Of a DNA stretch of 64,000 bases, positions 20,560 through 32,127 are shown in pieces. Source of the DNA: Periplaneta americana (Eukaryota > Arthropoda > Insecta > Blattodea > Blattidae). Numbering within the stretch: the stretch's first letter is position 1; every line of letters begins with the position of its first letter. Location of the stretch: positions 10,658,001 through 10,722,000 of the forward strand of contig NC_091123.1 in the NCBI RefSeq assembly GCF_040183065.1, in the 5' to 3' direction. Below the pieces are notes generated by a model that was given only the letters and a program-made list of their open reading frames with translations, made no database searches and was not told the origin of the DNA. The translations under genes and the position numbers were made by a program.

Positions 20560-21022
20560 TGCTATTATTAAAGTTGATAATAGAAAACAGTTGCTCACAA
20601 ATATAAATGTTGAGCCAAACACAGCAATCATTTTCACAGCCAGCTTGTGTAGTCGTGGATATTACTGCTGACGTTTACTCTTGTAAAACTCAACCAGGCT
20701 AGTAGTATTATTCAAACGGTTTTTAGTCCTTATGCCACATTGAAGATCAATAAGTTCAAGCTGTAAATCGTCTGACACTGTTTCAACTGGTGTTAAAGGA
20801 ATTTATTATGATAATTTTAAACTTCTTTCCGATTAAGACAAGATCTTGGAACCTAGAATTAAATTCATTTTGAATTTCAATTAATATTCGCACATAATCG
20901 TTTAACATGGCTTCATCACGAGCAGTTACTATCGTTGGAAAGTGAGCCATATTACCTTCCCGAAACTGACTTACGAAAAGTGTAAATTTACGACTGAAAT
21001 CCCGTAATTTATTCAACACGAG
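20560..21022 (-). pseudogene. hAT transposase remnant (GTF2IRD2-like), copy 2
   Basis: Minus-strand translation gives LNKLRDFSRKFTLFVSQFRE, NMAHFPTI and YVRILIEIQNEFNSRFQDL, then in a shifted frame DDLQLELIDLQCG, YPRLHKLAVKMIAVFGSTFI and CEQLFS. The order matches hAT transposases down to the hATC motif, with frameshifts and a stop, so it is dead. Confidence 0.82.
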
Positions 21023-21023
21023 C

Positions 21024-21228
21024 GGGCCCGGGCTCAAGTCCTGGGACAAGTTACCTGGTTGAGGTTTTTCCGACGTTTTCCCTCAATCCACTAAGAGCAA
21101 ATGCTGGGTAACTTTCGGCGAAGACCCTTGGACTTATTTCGCCAGTATTATCACCTTCATGTTATTCAGACGCTAGATAGTCACGGCAGTTGATAAAACG
21201 TCGTAAAATAACCTACTAAAATTGTATT
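21024..21228 (+). mobile_element. SINE family B, head-truncated
   Basis: The sequence begins inside the tRNA head at GGCCCGGGCTCAAGTCC and continues through AAGTTACCTGGTTGAGG to GACGCTAGATAG...AACGTCGTAAAATAACC. The missing head is replaced by the hAT fragment immediately to the left. Confidence 0.85.
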
Positions 21229-22375
21229 ACATCTTTTGTAATAATGACGAACAAGACTGCAGAACTACAAATCACAAAATTCGTCAATGTATTTGGAATA
21301 TGTAACACATTATAGTCTACCAACATATTATATTCCAATGAATGACTGAGTTTAGAATATCTTATGTGACCCTTAATCAAAACAGAAAATTATTCTAAGA
21401 CAAAGATAATAGTTCAACTCAGTAATAAAAATATTATATATATATTTTTTTGTTTCATAATCGGTTCTTTTTATTCAGAATCAGATTTCAGGCATGTGTT
21501 TAAAAAATCCATCCACAAGATAGAATGGACTGATAGACACTTGATAATTAAATTATGCAAAATTGGGTTAACACATTAAATGTTTAAACATTGGTTTATT
21601 GTAAGTAGACTGCGAAGTTGAGGCACATAAACTCTGAAGTTACGTGCACACAGGATAAAGCAGAGTTTACAGAGTTTCCCATCATACACACAACGTCTCA
21701 GTTGAAGATTTTGCAATGCAGCCCGAGCAAGTGAATAAATAAATAAACCATCCTTGGACCTGACTTGGAGCTTAGGCGCTTACCACTAGCAATTACACAT
21801 TCGGCGCTACACATTCTTTTTCCATTTATGATGAAAGACTGTCCGAACGGTGCACAGTGTGTAATTGCAAGCATCTAGCCGACCAAAAATCATTTTTCAC
21901 ACCCCGTCTTTAATGCTAAATTCTAAATATAGACGTGTTTGTAACACTCCAAAGTATAATATCCAAGTGTAGGCAGATGCTTACATCTGGTAGGTGACCC
22001 TCATGTCTCCGATAAGTTGATTTACGCTGCAGAGGCAGGCGCGCAGTTTGTATTTGGATGATGCAAAGTGAGGAACTTAATACAGTATTTTTCTCTAATA
22101 CACAGTGTGAATATATTACAAGAAGATATATACTTACAAATAAACTAATCCTTTTGCTAAAAATTATCATCTTGTTGTCCAGAAGAAGTGTCTGAATAAA
22201 CATGTGCAGAGAGTAGAAGTTCAACGTTATTACATTACTAGCTAAAAGCACCCGGCATTGCTCGGGTTTTACTTTTTGCTTCAGACTTAAGGAGATCTCG
22301 GCAATTCAAGTATAGAAAAACAAAACGAATTACTGTCTTTACTAAGCTTTCCTAGTCCCTAAAGATGAATTTATT
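21229..22375. other. Unassigned intron 4 sequence
   Basis: AT-rich DNA; CACCCGGCATTGCTCGGGTT near 22250 is a common-looking repeat edge but is not identified. No exon or known element. Confidence 0.35.
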
Positions 22376-22507
22376 TTATTGGGTTATTTTACGACGCTGT
22401 ATCAACATCTCAGGTTATTTAGCGTCTGAATGAATTGAAGGTGATAATGCCGGTGAAATGAGTCCAGGGTCCAGCACCGAAAATTACCCAGCATTTGCTC
22501 TTCATTC
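22376..22507 (-). mobile_element. SINE family B tail fragment
   Basis: The reverse complement carries GAGCAAATGCTGGGTAA.., GGACTCATTTCACCGGCAT and the GACGCTAAATAACCTGAGAT tail. It joins directly to the LINE-A fragment at 22508. Confidence 0.88.
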
Positions 22508-23448
22508 TCCTGTAACTTCATCCCTCTTAGCCCCAAATATTTTCCTAAGAAACTTATTCTCAAACACCCTTAATCTGTGTTCCTCTCTCAAAGTGAGAGG
22601 CCAAGTTTCACAACCATACAAAACAACCGGTAATATAACGGTTTAATAAATTCTTTCAGATTTTCTTTACAGCAGACTTAATAACAAAAGTTTCTCAACC
22701 GTATAATAACAAGCGTTTCCCGTATTCTACTTCAATTTCCTCCCGAGTGTCATTTATATTTGTTACTGTTGCTCCAAGATATTTCAATTTTTCCACCTCT
22801 CCCAAGGATGAATCTCCAATTTTTACATTTCTGTTTCGTACAATATTCTGGTCACGAGACATAATCATATACTTTGTCTTTTCGGGATTTACTTCCAAAC
22901 CTAGCGCATTACTTGCTTCAAGTAGAATTCCCGTGTTTTCCCTAATCGTTTGTGGATTCTCTCCTAACATATTCACGTCATCCGCATAGACAAGAAGCTG
23001 ATGTAACCCGTTCAATTCCCAACCTTCTCTGTTATCCTGGACTTTCCTAATGGCATATTCTAAAGCAAAGTTAAAAAGTAAAGGTGATATTGCATCTCCT
23101 TCATTTAGCCCGCAGTGAATTGGAAAAGCGTCAGATAGAAACTGGCCTATACGGACTCTGTTGTAAGTTTCACTAAGACACATTTTAATTAATCGAACTA
23201 GTTTCTTGGGAATACCAAATTCAATAAGAATATTATATAAAACTTCTCTCTTAACCGAGTCATATGCCTTTTTGAAATCGATCAATAACTGATGTACTGT
23301 ACTCTTATACTCCCATTTTTTTCTCAAATACTGTATCTGTCGAATACAAAAAATCTGATCAATAGTCACCTATTTCGCCTAAACCCATACTGATGATCCT
23401 CAATAATTTCAACTACATATGGAGTTAATCTTCTCAAAAGAATATTGG
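22508..23448 (-). pseudogene. LINE-A reverse transcriptase fragment with YADD box
   Basis: The minus strand shows [72 protein letters not shown] and [15 protein letters not shown] (catalytic YADD). It continues [20 protein letters not shown] and [16 protein letters not shown], then in another frame VVLYGCETW and FLRKIFGAKRDEVTGE. Frameshifts near 22690 and 23365 inactivate it. Both ends are truncated at joins to SINE pieces. Confidence 0.92.
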
Positions 23449-23486
23449 AGTCCACACCTGTGGAGAAACGGTTAGCGCGTGTGGCC
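23449..23486 (+). mobile_element. SINE family B head fragment
   Basis: Thirty-eight bases (AGTCCACACCTGTGGAGAAA, CGGTTAGCGCGTGTGGCC) match the first part of family B. They sit between LINE-A and a hAT fragment, both on the opposite strand. Confidence 0.75.
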
Positions 23487-23914
23487 ATATCACCTTCCAG
23501 AAACTGATTTACGAAAAGTGTAACTTTACAACTGAAATCCCGTAATTTATTCAACAATGAGCTGGCCTTTTCCCTGAAGAGGGATATTTAAATTGTTAAA
23601 GATTAATACATTCTAACGTATCCTACCTTGTGTAATAATGCAACTTTCAACTCCTGAACCTTTTTACTGCAATCTTCACTTACAAAACCATCGTATCTCT
23701 ATGTTTGAACTAGTAATGACGCGTTATATTATGTTTTCCTCTTTCTTTCAAACTTTTGTGGCAGATAAGTATTGACTCCAGCTGCTGTGAAAAAATAAGC
23801 ATTTCCCCATGCAATATTGAAAGAATTTGCCTGATGATCACTTTTCCGTCTTTTAGATTCCTCCATTATGTAGCCGTAGATAGGCAAATTGAAATAGCTA
23901 CTGATAATACACAC
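23487..23914 (-). pseudogene. hAT transposase remnant (GTF2IRD2-like), copy 3, N-terminal part
   Basis: Translation from 23914 gives MEESKRRKSDHQANSFNIAW and GNAYFFTAAGV, then after stops YDGFVSEDCSKKVQELKVAL and finally LNKLRDFSCKVTLFVNQFLE. This is the N-terminal part of the same transposase as at 20.56 kb, and the LNKLRDF block overlaps it. The zinc-finger region is deleted. Confidence 0.75.
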
Positions 23915-24159
23915 TACACCAGATAGCTGCGTGGACTACCCTCTACCTATAGCAGGTCTACGTCATTCCGACATACCTTTCCGGAGAGCTCCGAAGGAGT
24001 GGCCGCGCTCAATGAGCGCCGTTTGTGCAGGCCTGCTCTAGACTGTCTACAGCATGAATATTTATCGATTGAGAATGTGATATAGACTACGGTGATTTAT
24101 ATAAAAGCTTGGCGTCCTGATCATTCTACAACACGAAGTTCGTATCTTATAAAGTAAAC

Positions 24160-24822
24160 AAAACCCCCAAGTAAGGACTGGAACCAATATAGAGACGAGA
24201 AAGAAGGCATGAAAAGAAGGTAAACGAAGAAGGGAAGGAAGAAAAAAAAGAATTGAATGAAGAGAAAAAATAGAAAATAAATAAACAAGAGAAGGAAGAA
24301 AAACTAATGGATGAAGAGAGAAAGGAATGGAAAAGCTAAGGAAGGAGGAAAGAAAAAAAAAGAAAAAAGAGAAGCAAGAAAGAAAGTAGGGCAGGAAAGA
24401 AACTAAGGAAACGCGAGAAAAAGAAAGGAAGAAGGAAGAAAAACAAAAGATGGGAGAGATAAACAATGGAGGAAAGAATGAAACAAGAGAAGTAAAAAAG
24501 AAAGTAATTAGGGAAGAAAGAAAGGAACAAAAGAAAGAGAGAAACGATGGAAGAAAGAAAGGAACTAGAGAAGAAAAAAGAAAGGAACTATTGAAGGAAT
24601 GAAAACCGATAAAAGAGAGAAATAATGTAAGGAAGAAAGAAAGAAGCAAAGGAAAGAGAAATAATGGAAGGAAGGAAGAAAGAAGCAAAGGAAAGAGAAA
24701 TAATGGAAGGAAGGAAGAAAGAAGCAAAGGAAAGAGAAATAATGGAAGGAAGAAAGAAAGAAAGAAGCAAAGGAAAGAGAAATAATGGAAGGAAGGAAGA
24801 AAGAAGCAAAGGAAAGAGAAAT

Positions 24823-24856
<34 letters not shown>

Positions 24857-24880
24857 GCGAAGGAAAGAGAAATAATGGAA

Positions 24881-24911
<31 letters not shown>

Positions 24912-25322
24912 GCGAAGGAAAGAGAAATAATGGAAGGAAGAAAGAAAGAAGCAAAGGAAAGAGAAATAATGGAAGGAAGAAAGAAAGAAGCAAAGGGAAG
25001 AGAAATAATGGAAGGAAGGAAGAAAGAAAGGAGCAATGGAAAGAGAAATAATGGAAGGAAGAAAGAAGCAAAGGAAAGGTAAATAATGGAAGTAAGGAAG
25101 AAAGAAGCAAAGGAAAGAGAAATAATGGAAGGAAGAAAGAAAGAAAGAAGCAAAGGAAAGAGAAATAATGGAAGGAAGAAAGAAAGAAAGAAGCAAAGGA
25201 AAGAGAAATAATGGAAGGAAGAAAGAAAGAAGCAAAGGAAAGAGAAATAATGGAAGAAAGGAAGAAAGAAGCAAAGGAAAGAGAAATAATGGAAGAAAGA
25301 AAGAAGCAAAGGAAAGAGAAAT

Positions 25323-25359
<37 letters not shown>

Positions 25360-25880
25360 AGCGAAGGAAAGAGAAATAATGGAGGAAATAAAGAAAGAAA
25401 GAAAGAAAGAAAGAAAGAAGCAAAGGAAAGAGAGATAATGGAAGAAACTAGAGAAGGAATAAAAACAAAAAATACAGAGAGAAACAGTAGAAGAAAGAAA
25501 ATAACAATTAATGAAAGAAGGATACAAGAGAAGAAATACATGAATGAAAAAGGGAGAAATAAGAGGGAGAACAAAAGAATATACAGAAAGAAAGAAAACA
25601 GAAGAAGTACAATGAAGGAAACAAAAATAAAATGATGGGGAAAAATATAAAATGAAAGGAGCTAAAGCATAGAGAAAGGAAGGAAAATAGAAAGTGAATT
25701 TAATAATAATAAGGGAAGAAGAAAAGGAAGATGAAAAGAGGAGAAGTAGGGAGGAATGGAAGGAAATGGAAACAATAAAAGGAGCTACGAAAGGAATTAA
25801 TAGAAAGCAAAAGAAATGAAGAAAAATATGAAAGAATTAGAAGATATCTGGAAAAATATATTTCATTATTGGTCTTATGA
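24160..25880. repeat. 1.7-kb polypurine tract with 35-50 bp minisatellite core
   Basis: The plus strand is almost pure A and G. From about 24615 to 25440 a unit of the form AAGCAAAGGAAAGAGAAATA then ATGGAAGGAAGAAAGAAAG is repeated about twenty times with a variable number of GAAA steps. The long Phe/Leu/Ser-rich and Lys/Glu/Arg-rich frames on both strands are products of this composition. Confidence 0.95.
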
Positions 25881-26814
25881 CTTCTGCCAGACTTTGATAC
25901 TTTTTTTTCTATAATTTGTTGGACTCCTGTCCCTCTGCTACTTCTAATTCTAATTTTTCCATCGCCCCACACTTCTTTCTTTACTATGGTCGCGAATGTG
26001 TCATGTAAATTTTAATTATGGCAACGTTGAGTTCTAGTCATGAATATTTACAAGCTGGTTTGTATTACGTGTAGTCCTGTCCTTGTTTTTCAGCTACACT
26101 CCCAATAAATCCCATCTCTGCTGCTTTAATCTGTCTGCCGTTCATGCAAACAACTTTTACACATCATGACACCAACTTGGACACCGAAGTACAGCAATGG
26201 TTACTTCTCGCATACCGTGTTAGAAATCCGTTATAAGGGATGCCTCTCGCATACATAAGAGGAAGTAGGCGTTGAAATATATCTTTATAACACCGGTTGG
26301 TTCATTGCCCTCGCAACATAACCTCCAAACCTTACACAGATTCCTGTGGCTTTGTCACTTTCGCTGGAAGCCAATTCTGCTTAATAGCTGATCACTGCTA
26401 CAAATTCCACAGAGTTCTGCGGAAGTGGCCGCCCAGCTGCGCCACAACAGATCAGATTGCGATTAATATCCGTAATTATCCGGGTATGAGAAACGGGTGC
26501 GGTCGATGTCAGTTCCGCGAAAAAGGAAGAATGGTTTGTAAGCTTAAGACGGTCCTAGTAGGAAGAATATAAGCCACATTTCAAGTGAAATTTGATTGAA
26601 GTTGTATTTCCTACTTACGAATTTTGGAGAGCGGTTTCGAGAATTGCATGTTTAAGACATATATTTTTCTTCCTCATAGGTGCAACAGCCTTGTCAGGCG
26701 AAGACAGCCGCAATGATTCTCTTCTATTGACTGTTTTTCTGGGCTTTCCTTTACCTTTAGCTTACTCGGGGAGTGTTAAGATTATTTTCTACACCACCAA
26801 GCCACCGCGTAGAC
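25881..26814. other. Unassigned intron 4 sequence
   Basis: Normal-complexity DNA. A 91-codon plus frame at 26297 resembles nothing known to me and has no splice context supporting it. Confidence 0.4.
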
Positions 26815-26817
26815 TAA

Positions 26818-27702
26818 AGGCTGGTTCACAATAAACCGGAAACGAGAATCGGAACGAAAACGGTAAAATTGTTAAAATGTGTACATTTAAATGTCAGCAT
26901 TCACAATTAACGAAAAACTTGTCGGAGCCCGGGATCGGGAACGGAGATTTGGCCAAGTTTCAACTTTGGCATTCATGTTTCCGATCACAGCCCACTAGAT
27001 TCATTCTATTATCATCTAAAAGCTATTTTGTCGTCATATATTTTGTAGCAAGAAGATCGTGACATAACCTATGTATTATTTTGTTCTGTGCTGTGCATCA
27101 TAGAGCAAGTTTTATTTGATGAGATTCTAATATTGAGTGTTGAAGAAAATCCTCACGTTTACAATAAGCGGCGTGCCTCGTATAAAGATGAGAAAATGAA
27201 GGAGAATACTTGGCTTTCAATAGCTGCGTCTTTGAACACCGATCGTGAGTGAATCATATTTATTACTGTATTGGTTGTATTACACACTACATATTCACGC
27301 TTCAATTCAATAACTACTGTTGTGTTCATTTTTGTTCTATTACAAATGTTTCTTCTCTAATTACTTTACGTTATGGTAGACTTAAAATAGGTTGTGATAA
27401 TAAAGATGCATGGGCATATTTATGGTACCGTACCTAATGAAATGTTTCAGTTGAAATTTCGAAGTTGGTTAACCTGTGTTTATGTTGGCTGCCTTGTACT
27501 CATGAGGAACGCCATTGGTCAATTATACATAAATAACACCAGACTGCGTAATATCGACTTTACATATCGTTATTGACATGCATATCGATATGCATAATCG
27601 TCTACGTTCTCGGTTTATTGTGAATCAAAAATTTTCATATTCACATCCTCTGCTTCTCGTTTTCATTCTGGTTCTCGTTCCCGGTTTATTGTGAACCAGA
27701 TT
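26818..27702. mobile_element. PIF/Harbinger-type element with MADF remnant
   Basis: Inverted termini share CTGGTTCACAATAAACCGG followed by (G/A)AACGAGAA. TAA is duplicated at 26815-26817 and 27703-27705, the three-base TWA target of Harbinger elements. Inside, the plus strand at about 27105-27250 reads LFDEILILSVEENPHVYNKR and YKDEKMKENTWLSIAASL. That is the core of a MADF (Myb/SANT-like) domain, the type of DNA-binding partner some insect Harbingers encode. The transposase is absent. Confidence 0.8.
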
Positions 27703-27705
27703 TAA

Positions 27706-28446
27706 CTGGACTTCCTACTATAAGCCCGCCATTGGTCCCTATCCTGAGCAAGATCTATCCAGTCTCTACCATTATATCCCACCTCCCTCAAATCCATTTT
27801 AATATTATCTTCCCATCTACGTCTCGGCCTCCCCAAAGGTCTTTTTCCCTCCGGCCTCCCAACTAACACTCTATATGCATTTCTGAATTCGTCCATACGT
27901 GCTACATGCCCTGCCCATCTCAAACATCTCGATTTAGTGTTCCTAATTATGTCAGGTGAAGAATACAATGCGTGCAGTTCTTTGTTGTGTAACTTTCTCC
28001 ATTCTCCTGTAACTTCATCCCTCTTAGCCCCAAATATTTTCCTAAGTACCTTATTCTCAAACACCCTTAACCTATGTTCCTCTCTCAAAGTGAGAGTCCA
28101 AGTTTCACAACCATAAAGAACAACCCGTAATGTAACTGTTTTATAAATTCTAAATTTCAGATTTTTTGACAGCAGACTGGATGATAAAAGCTTCTCAGCC
28201 GAATAATAACAGGCATTTCCCATATTTATTCTGTGTTTAATTTTCTCTCGAGTATCATTAATATTTGTTACTGCTGCTCCCAGGTATTTGAATTGTTCCA
28301 CCTCTTCAAAGAATACGTTTCCAATTTTTATATTTCCATTTCGTACAATATTCTGGTCACGAGACATAATCATATAGCCTACTTTGTCTTTTCGGGATTT
28401 ACTTCCAAACCTATCGCTTTACTTGCTTCAAGTAAAATTCCCGTAT
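27706..28446 (-). pseudogene. LINE-A C-terminal fragment
   Basis: A 223-codon open minus frame begins [13 protein letters not shown] and runs through [76 protein letters not shown] and DLAQDRDQWRAY. This is the post-RT part of LINE-A. It is 5'-truncated and begins directly after the Harbinger target duplication. Confidence 0.9.
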
Positions 28447-29204
28447 AATAATTTTCTACACAAATAAAACATATCAAATGCTAGTTTTCTTTGGTATTTT
28501 GCACAATCACTTACATAATTCAATTTGTGTATTCCCCTGGAGAACAAATTTCCACAAAAATTAACTTAATCCCATTTTCGCGAACACCATCGAAATAATT
28601 AGAAAATTCACATTTATTTCCAAACAAAATTTTCAAAATAAATATGTCATCCATCTCTGAACCATTTCTTCACAATCTTTGTTGTAAATATACAATATTT
28701 TGTGTTACAATATTTAAGTGTTGATAAGATAATATTTGTTGAGATCTTGTGTGCTTCGTCTAAGCAGTGATATTCTTCTGCAGTGTGAATAAAATCTGAA
28801 ATTTAGGGTTTCAGCATAAACGCAGACGGATGGGTAGATTCATAACAGAAAATTGAGCACATAGAGAGTCTAGGCGCGTAATAAGACAAACAAACAAGAA
28901 GATAACAGACATTAAAAAGCAAACAAAACACTGTCGCCAGACGCATGCCCAACAGATTAAGAGGTTGTTGGTTCTGAACTGCAGTGAGCAGGTTGCCATG
29001 TCAATCGTCCGAAGAACTTAACAGTTGAAAGTGTCGTTCAATGAAATTCCGTGTCGCAGGATTTCACCGACATCTGTGGCACACAGTTTGGGGCACATTC
29101 ACGGAGTCACGCTACAGCGATGTAGGCCAGCTTTTCCTATGCAAGGAGACAACTGATGTAAGGAAATAGCTGCTAAGTTCATTTATGTCTCTAATTAATT
29201 ACAG
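28447..29204. other. Unassigned intron 4 sequence
   Basis: AT-rich left half; the right half is of mixed composition without known elements. Confidence 0.4.
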
Positions 29205-29800
29205 TTGAACCTTAGAGGCAGTCTTGTTATGTGGCATTAACCCACTCTATGTTAACTATAGGGCTATGTGGTTGCTAAGATACGAAATCGTGATAATACT
29301 AAAACTGACATAAGAAAATCGCCATTAACGTTTATTTTGTGAGGAAATTAATTAACTTATCATTGAATCTTTGACTTCTTAAGAGCGTTAACACTGTCTA
29401 TGTTAGCTATATATGGTTGCTAGGATACGAAATCGTGATAATACTAAAACTGACATAAGAAAATCGCCATTAACGTTTATTCTATGAGCAAATTAATTAA
29501 CTTATAATTGAATCTTTGGCTTCTTATGAGCGTTAATACAGTCTATGACTCTGTTAATTATAGGGCCTATATCGTTGCTAGGATACGAAATTGTGATAAT
29601 ACTAAACTGACATAAGAAAATCGCCGTTACGTTCATTTTATGTGCATTATTAATTACCATTGAACCTTAGAGTTAGTTTGTTGTGTGGCATTAACATAAT
29701 CTGTGTTAACAGTACGTGGTTGCTACGATACGAAATCGTGATGATGCTGAAACTGACATAAGAAAATCGCTGTTAAGTTCAGCTTATGTTCATTATTGAG
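29205..29800. repeat. Four tandem copies of a 145-158 bp unit
   Basis: GATACGAAATCGTGATAATA recurs at 29279, 29424, 29582 and 29727, each followed by CTGACATAAGAAAATCGC. The unit also holds GTTGAACCTTAGAG and TGTTAACTATA. It lies about 65 bp inside intron 4 from the exon 4 donor. A single partial copy occurs at 46037. Confidence 0.92.
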
Positions 29801-29864
29801 TGCATCTAAAGTATAGCGAATCAGTGTTGTTACAGTATGTTTGAATGTCCAGTTGGTTCCTCAC

Positions 29865-29966
29865 CTGTTGTTACTCTGCTCTTGCTCTTGTATCTGCGCC
29901 CTGGAGTCCGCTAGCAGCGCCTCGAATGCACCCTGGTTCCGGTGAATGCTCGCCATGATGGCGTCT
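29865..29966 (-). CDS. spz3: spz3 coding exon 4
   Basis: Acceptor AATGCTTTCAG; its first A completes Lys-272. It encodes DAIMASIHRNQGAFEALLAD and SRAQIQEQEQSNN (273-305), the helical-looking segment that in Spz3 proteins links the CDYF/CLEV block to the knot. Donor AACAG|GTGAGG, phase 2. The 33-codon length is too short to stand out in an ORF scan; the flanking phases identify it. Confidence 0.9.
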
Positions 29967-30559
29967 CTGAAAGCATTGACACGCTGACATATATGTTTTC
30001 TAAGTGGAAGTGGAAGAGATTGTTAAGCAGAGGAACGAAAACGTACTTACACCAGTAAAAAATTATTCTAGATCGTAAAAAGCATAACTTCTCATATTTT
30101 GCGAATGTAGTTAGACTATTTCTTGCCAATACAGTGCTGTATAAAGACGTTTCATTATTTTATTTGTGTGAGATTTGAAGCATTCAGAGTTATTAAGCTA
30201 TTGTGTAGATTTCGTTATTTTAGCTGTGTTGTGAAGAAATACGTGTCTTTTTTATGTGGAAGTTCTGTACTCGACCTACAAATAGAGAAAAATTGTAACG
30301 TTTTGACATTAAAGGTGTTTCTGTAAACTCTGAAGTTATTCATGAATGACAATGAAAAAAAGAGGAAATTGAGGTCGAAACGAAAGGTACACAATCGTAC
30401 TTATCGCAAGGGATTGAGAAGAAGTATCTATGTAAACTCCAAGACTGTTGGTGACTTGTCTCACTCCGCCGTTCTCTTTGAAGAAGCGTAGGAGAATTCT
30501 GAAGGGGAAAAAAGCCGAAAAATTGACGTAACCTAATAGGTCTCGGGGTTGAGGAATAG
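29967..30559. other. Unassigned intron 3 sequence
   Basis: AT-rich DNA with no recognised repeat. Confidence 0.4.
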
Positions 30560-30660
30560 TGCACCAGGGTGGGTTCGAATCCCGGTTGGGCTGATTACAT
30601 ATTTGTTTTATTTGCTTAATGTTTCCTCAACTATAGGGTGAATATCAGGCTATGTCATGG
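30560..30660 (+). mobile_element. SINE family C fragment
   Basis: GGGTTCGAATCCCGGTTGGG then CTGATTACAT...CAACTATAGGGTGAATATCAG resembles the B-box and body of family C. The A box and tail are missing. Confidence 0.55.
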
Positions 30661-31434
30661 CTAGAGACAGGATTTTAAAGGAAATCCCTTTTTTTATTTC
30701 AACATGAAATAATTAATTACGATGTTCAAAACTATCTTCCACTGACGAAATTATGTAGTTTTAACTTCCCTTTTTTTCTCTCTCACGTTTTAAATCCATA
30801 TTCCCTTTTTTGTCCCTTTTTAAAAACATATCTTATTTTGGTCCTTTTTTGACAGAATATCGCAGACATTTAGATAATTTTCCTGTATTTTTTGATAGGC
30901 CTATAACTTCCTGAGCAAGCAAAAATAAAAATATCGTTCTTCTTCTGATTCCAGACATTGAAAAACTAATAAAGTGTGCTGATTTAGAGTTCAGGGTAGA
31001 AAGAAAATTTTCACCTCTGGTTTCAGTTGATGTTGAGCGGTCATTTTCTTTTTATAAAGACATTCTGCATTCGAAGAGGCAGAATCATATTGAAACATAT
31101 TGAAATGTTGAATGTGATCAAATACAACACTTTCCTTATGTTGTGAAGCGATAAATATAAGCTTGTGTGTGCTATGTGTATCCACGAATGTGCTGGTGTG
31201 TTTTCAATTAAAATAGCACCCTTTTGAGGGAGTAATATAGTCCTTTTTGAAGCCCTTTTTTGACGATATCAAATACCACAATTTTCTTATATTGTGAAGA
31301 GATAAATGTAAGATTATGTGTGTCATGTATATCCATTAATCTGCTGAAGTGTGTTTTGGGGAGTAATATAGTCCTTTTTCAAGTCCATTTTTTTGGCTAT
31401 AACTTTCCCTTTTTTTGTTCTTTTTTATGAAAAT
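30661..31434. other. Unassigned; CCCTTTTT-rich degenerate repeat
   Basis: Blocks such as AGTAATATAGTCCTTTTT and GTTGTGAAGCGATAAATATA occur twice about 170 bp apart (31120-31240 and 31290-31380), so part of this is a local duplication. AAATTTTCACCTCTGGTTTC and the duplicated parts resemble an old hAT end, but no transposase is legible. Confidence 0.4.
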
Positions 31435-31871
31435 TTCTGGAAATGAAACTGCTGACTTTCTTGCCAAAAAGGATCCAATTTAATTCAGAATACAAATACA
31501 AGCCTACCTTTTACATCCATCAAAAGACTAATTAAAAATAAATATAAAATCAAGCAAAACCAAGCACTATGTACCAAAGCCAAAGATAAAAAATGGAGCA
31601 TTTTAATAAAAAAACAGAAATTATTCCAGAAATCCCACGTAAATCTGCAGTAGAAAAATTCAGACTGCTTACAGAACACGATTATTTGGCCAAACACTTG
31701 AATAAAATAGGAATTTATACAAATCCAATTTGCTCTCTATGCAACAAAGAAGAAGAAATAACTGAAGATCATCTCATAACCTGTGAAGTTCTACCTGATG
31801 GATTCACCACAGAGAAATATTGGAGAGCAAGAACGCTAATGGCTTCGTTGCCAAAGCCCGGCATTAGATAA
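31435..31871 (+). pseudogene. LINE-E fragment: RNase H end and C-terminal zinc-binding tail
   Basis: Plus strand gives GNETADFLAKK, a closing motif of RNase H domains in I-like LINEs. Next come RLIKNKYK, KWSIL, IPEIPRKSAVEKFRLL, HLNKIGIYTNPICSLCNKEE and EDHLITCEVL, ending with YWRARTLMASL and a stop. The CxxC..HxxxxC arrangement is typical of this element class. A frameshift separates the RNase H block from the 92-codon frame. Confidence 0.8.
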
Positions 31872-31904
31872 CAACAAAAACAACAATTTTCCCTTTACAA
31901 TCCG

Positions 31905-32032
31905 ATCTCTAGTCATGCCAAATGTTCAAAGTCATGTCCTGTAAATATCATCTTCGTATCACCAATTTCATCGACGCCAGATAAGTACACATCCGATAAT
32001 AAATAACGTCGTTCAATAACCAGTTAGTAAAA
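31905..32032 (+). mobile_element. SINE tail fragment (family C-like)
   Basis: TCATCGACGCCAGATAAG...ATAACGTCGTTCAATAACC carries the GACGC/GCGTC hairpin and tail of families B and C; the head is lost. Confidence 0.6.
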
Positions 32033-32127
32033 ACACCTTTGAACCGAGCAGATTCAGTTTGAGTCTGAAATTTTATAATGTGAATTGATATTAAAATAAT
32101 CTTTATATAAAGAGTGTGTGAACTCAC

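Noticed and set aside
24062-25635. Reading frames of 155-453 codons rich in Phe/Leu/Ser or Lys/Glu/Arg
   Set aside because: They overlap on both strands and in several frames across a pure purine/pyrimidine tract; there is no codon bias, domain or splice context.
26297-26572. 91-codon Cys-containing frame
   Set aside because: No recognisable family, no splice sites in phase, and the length is within chance expectation.
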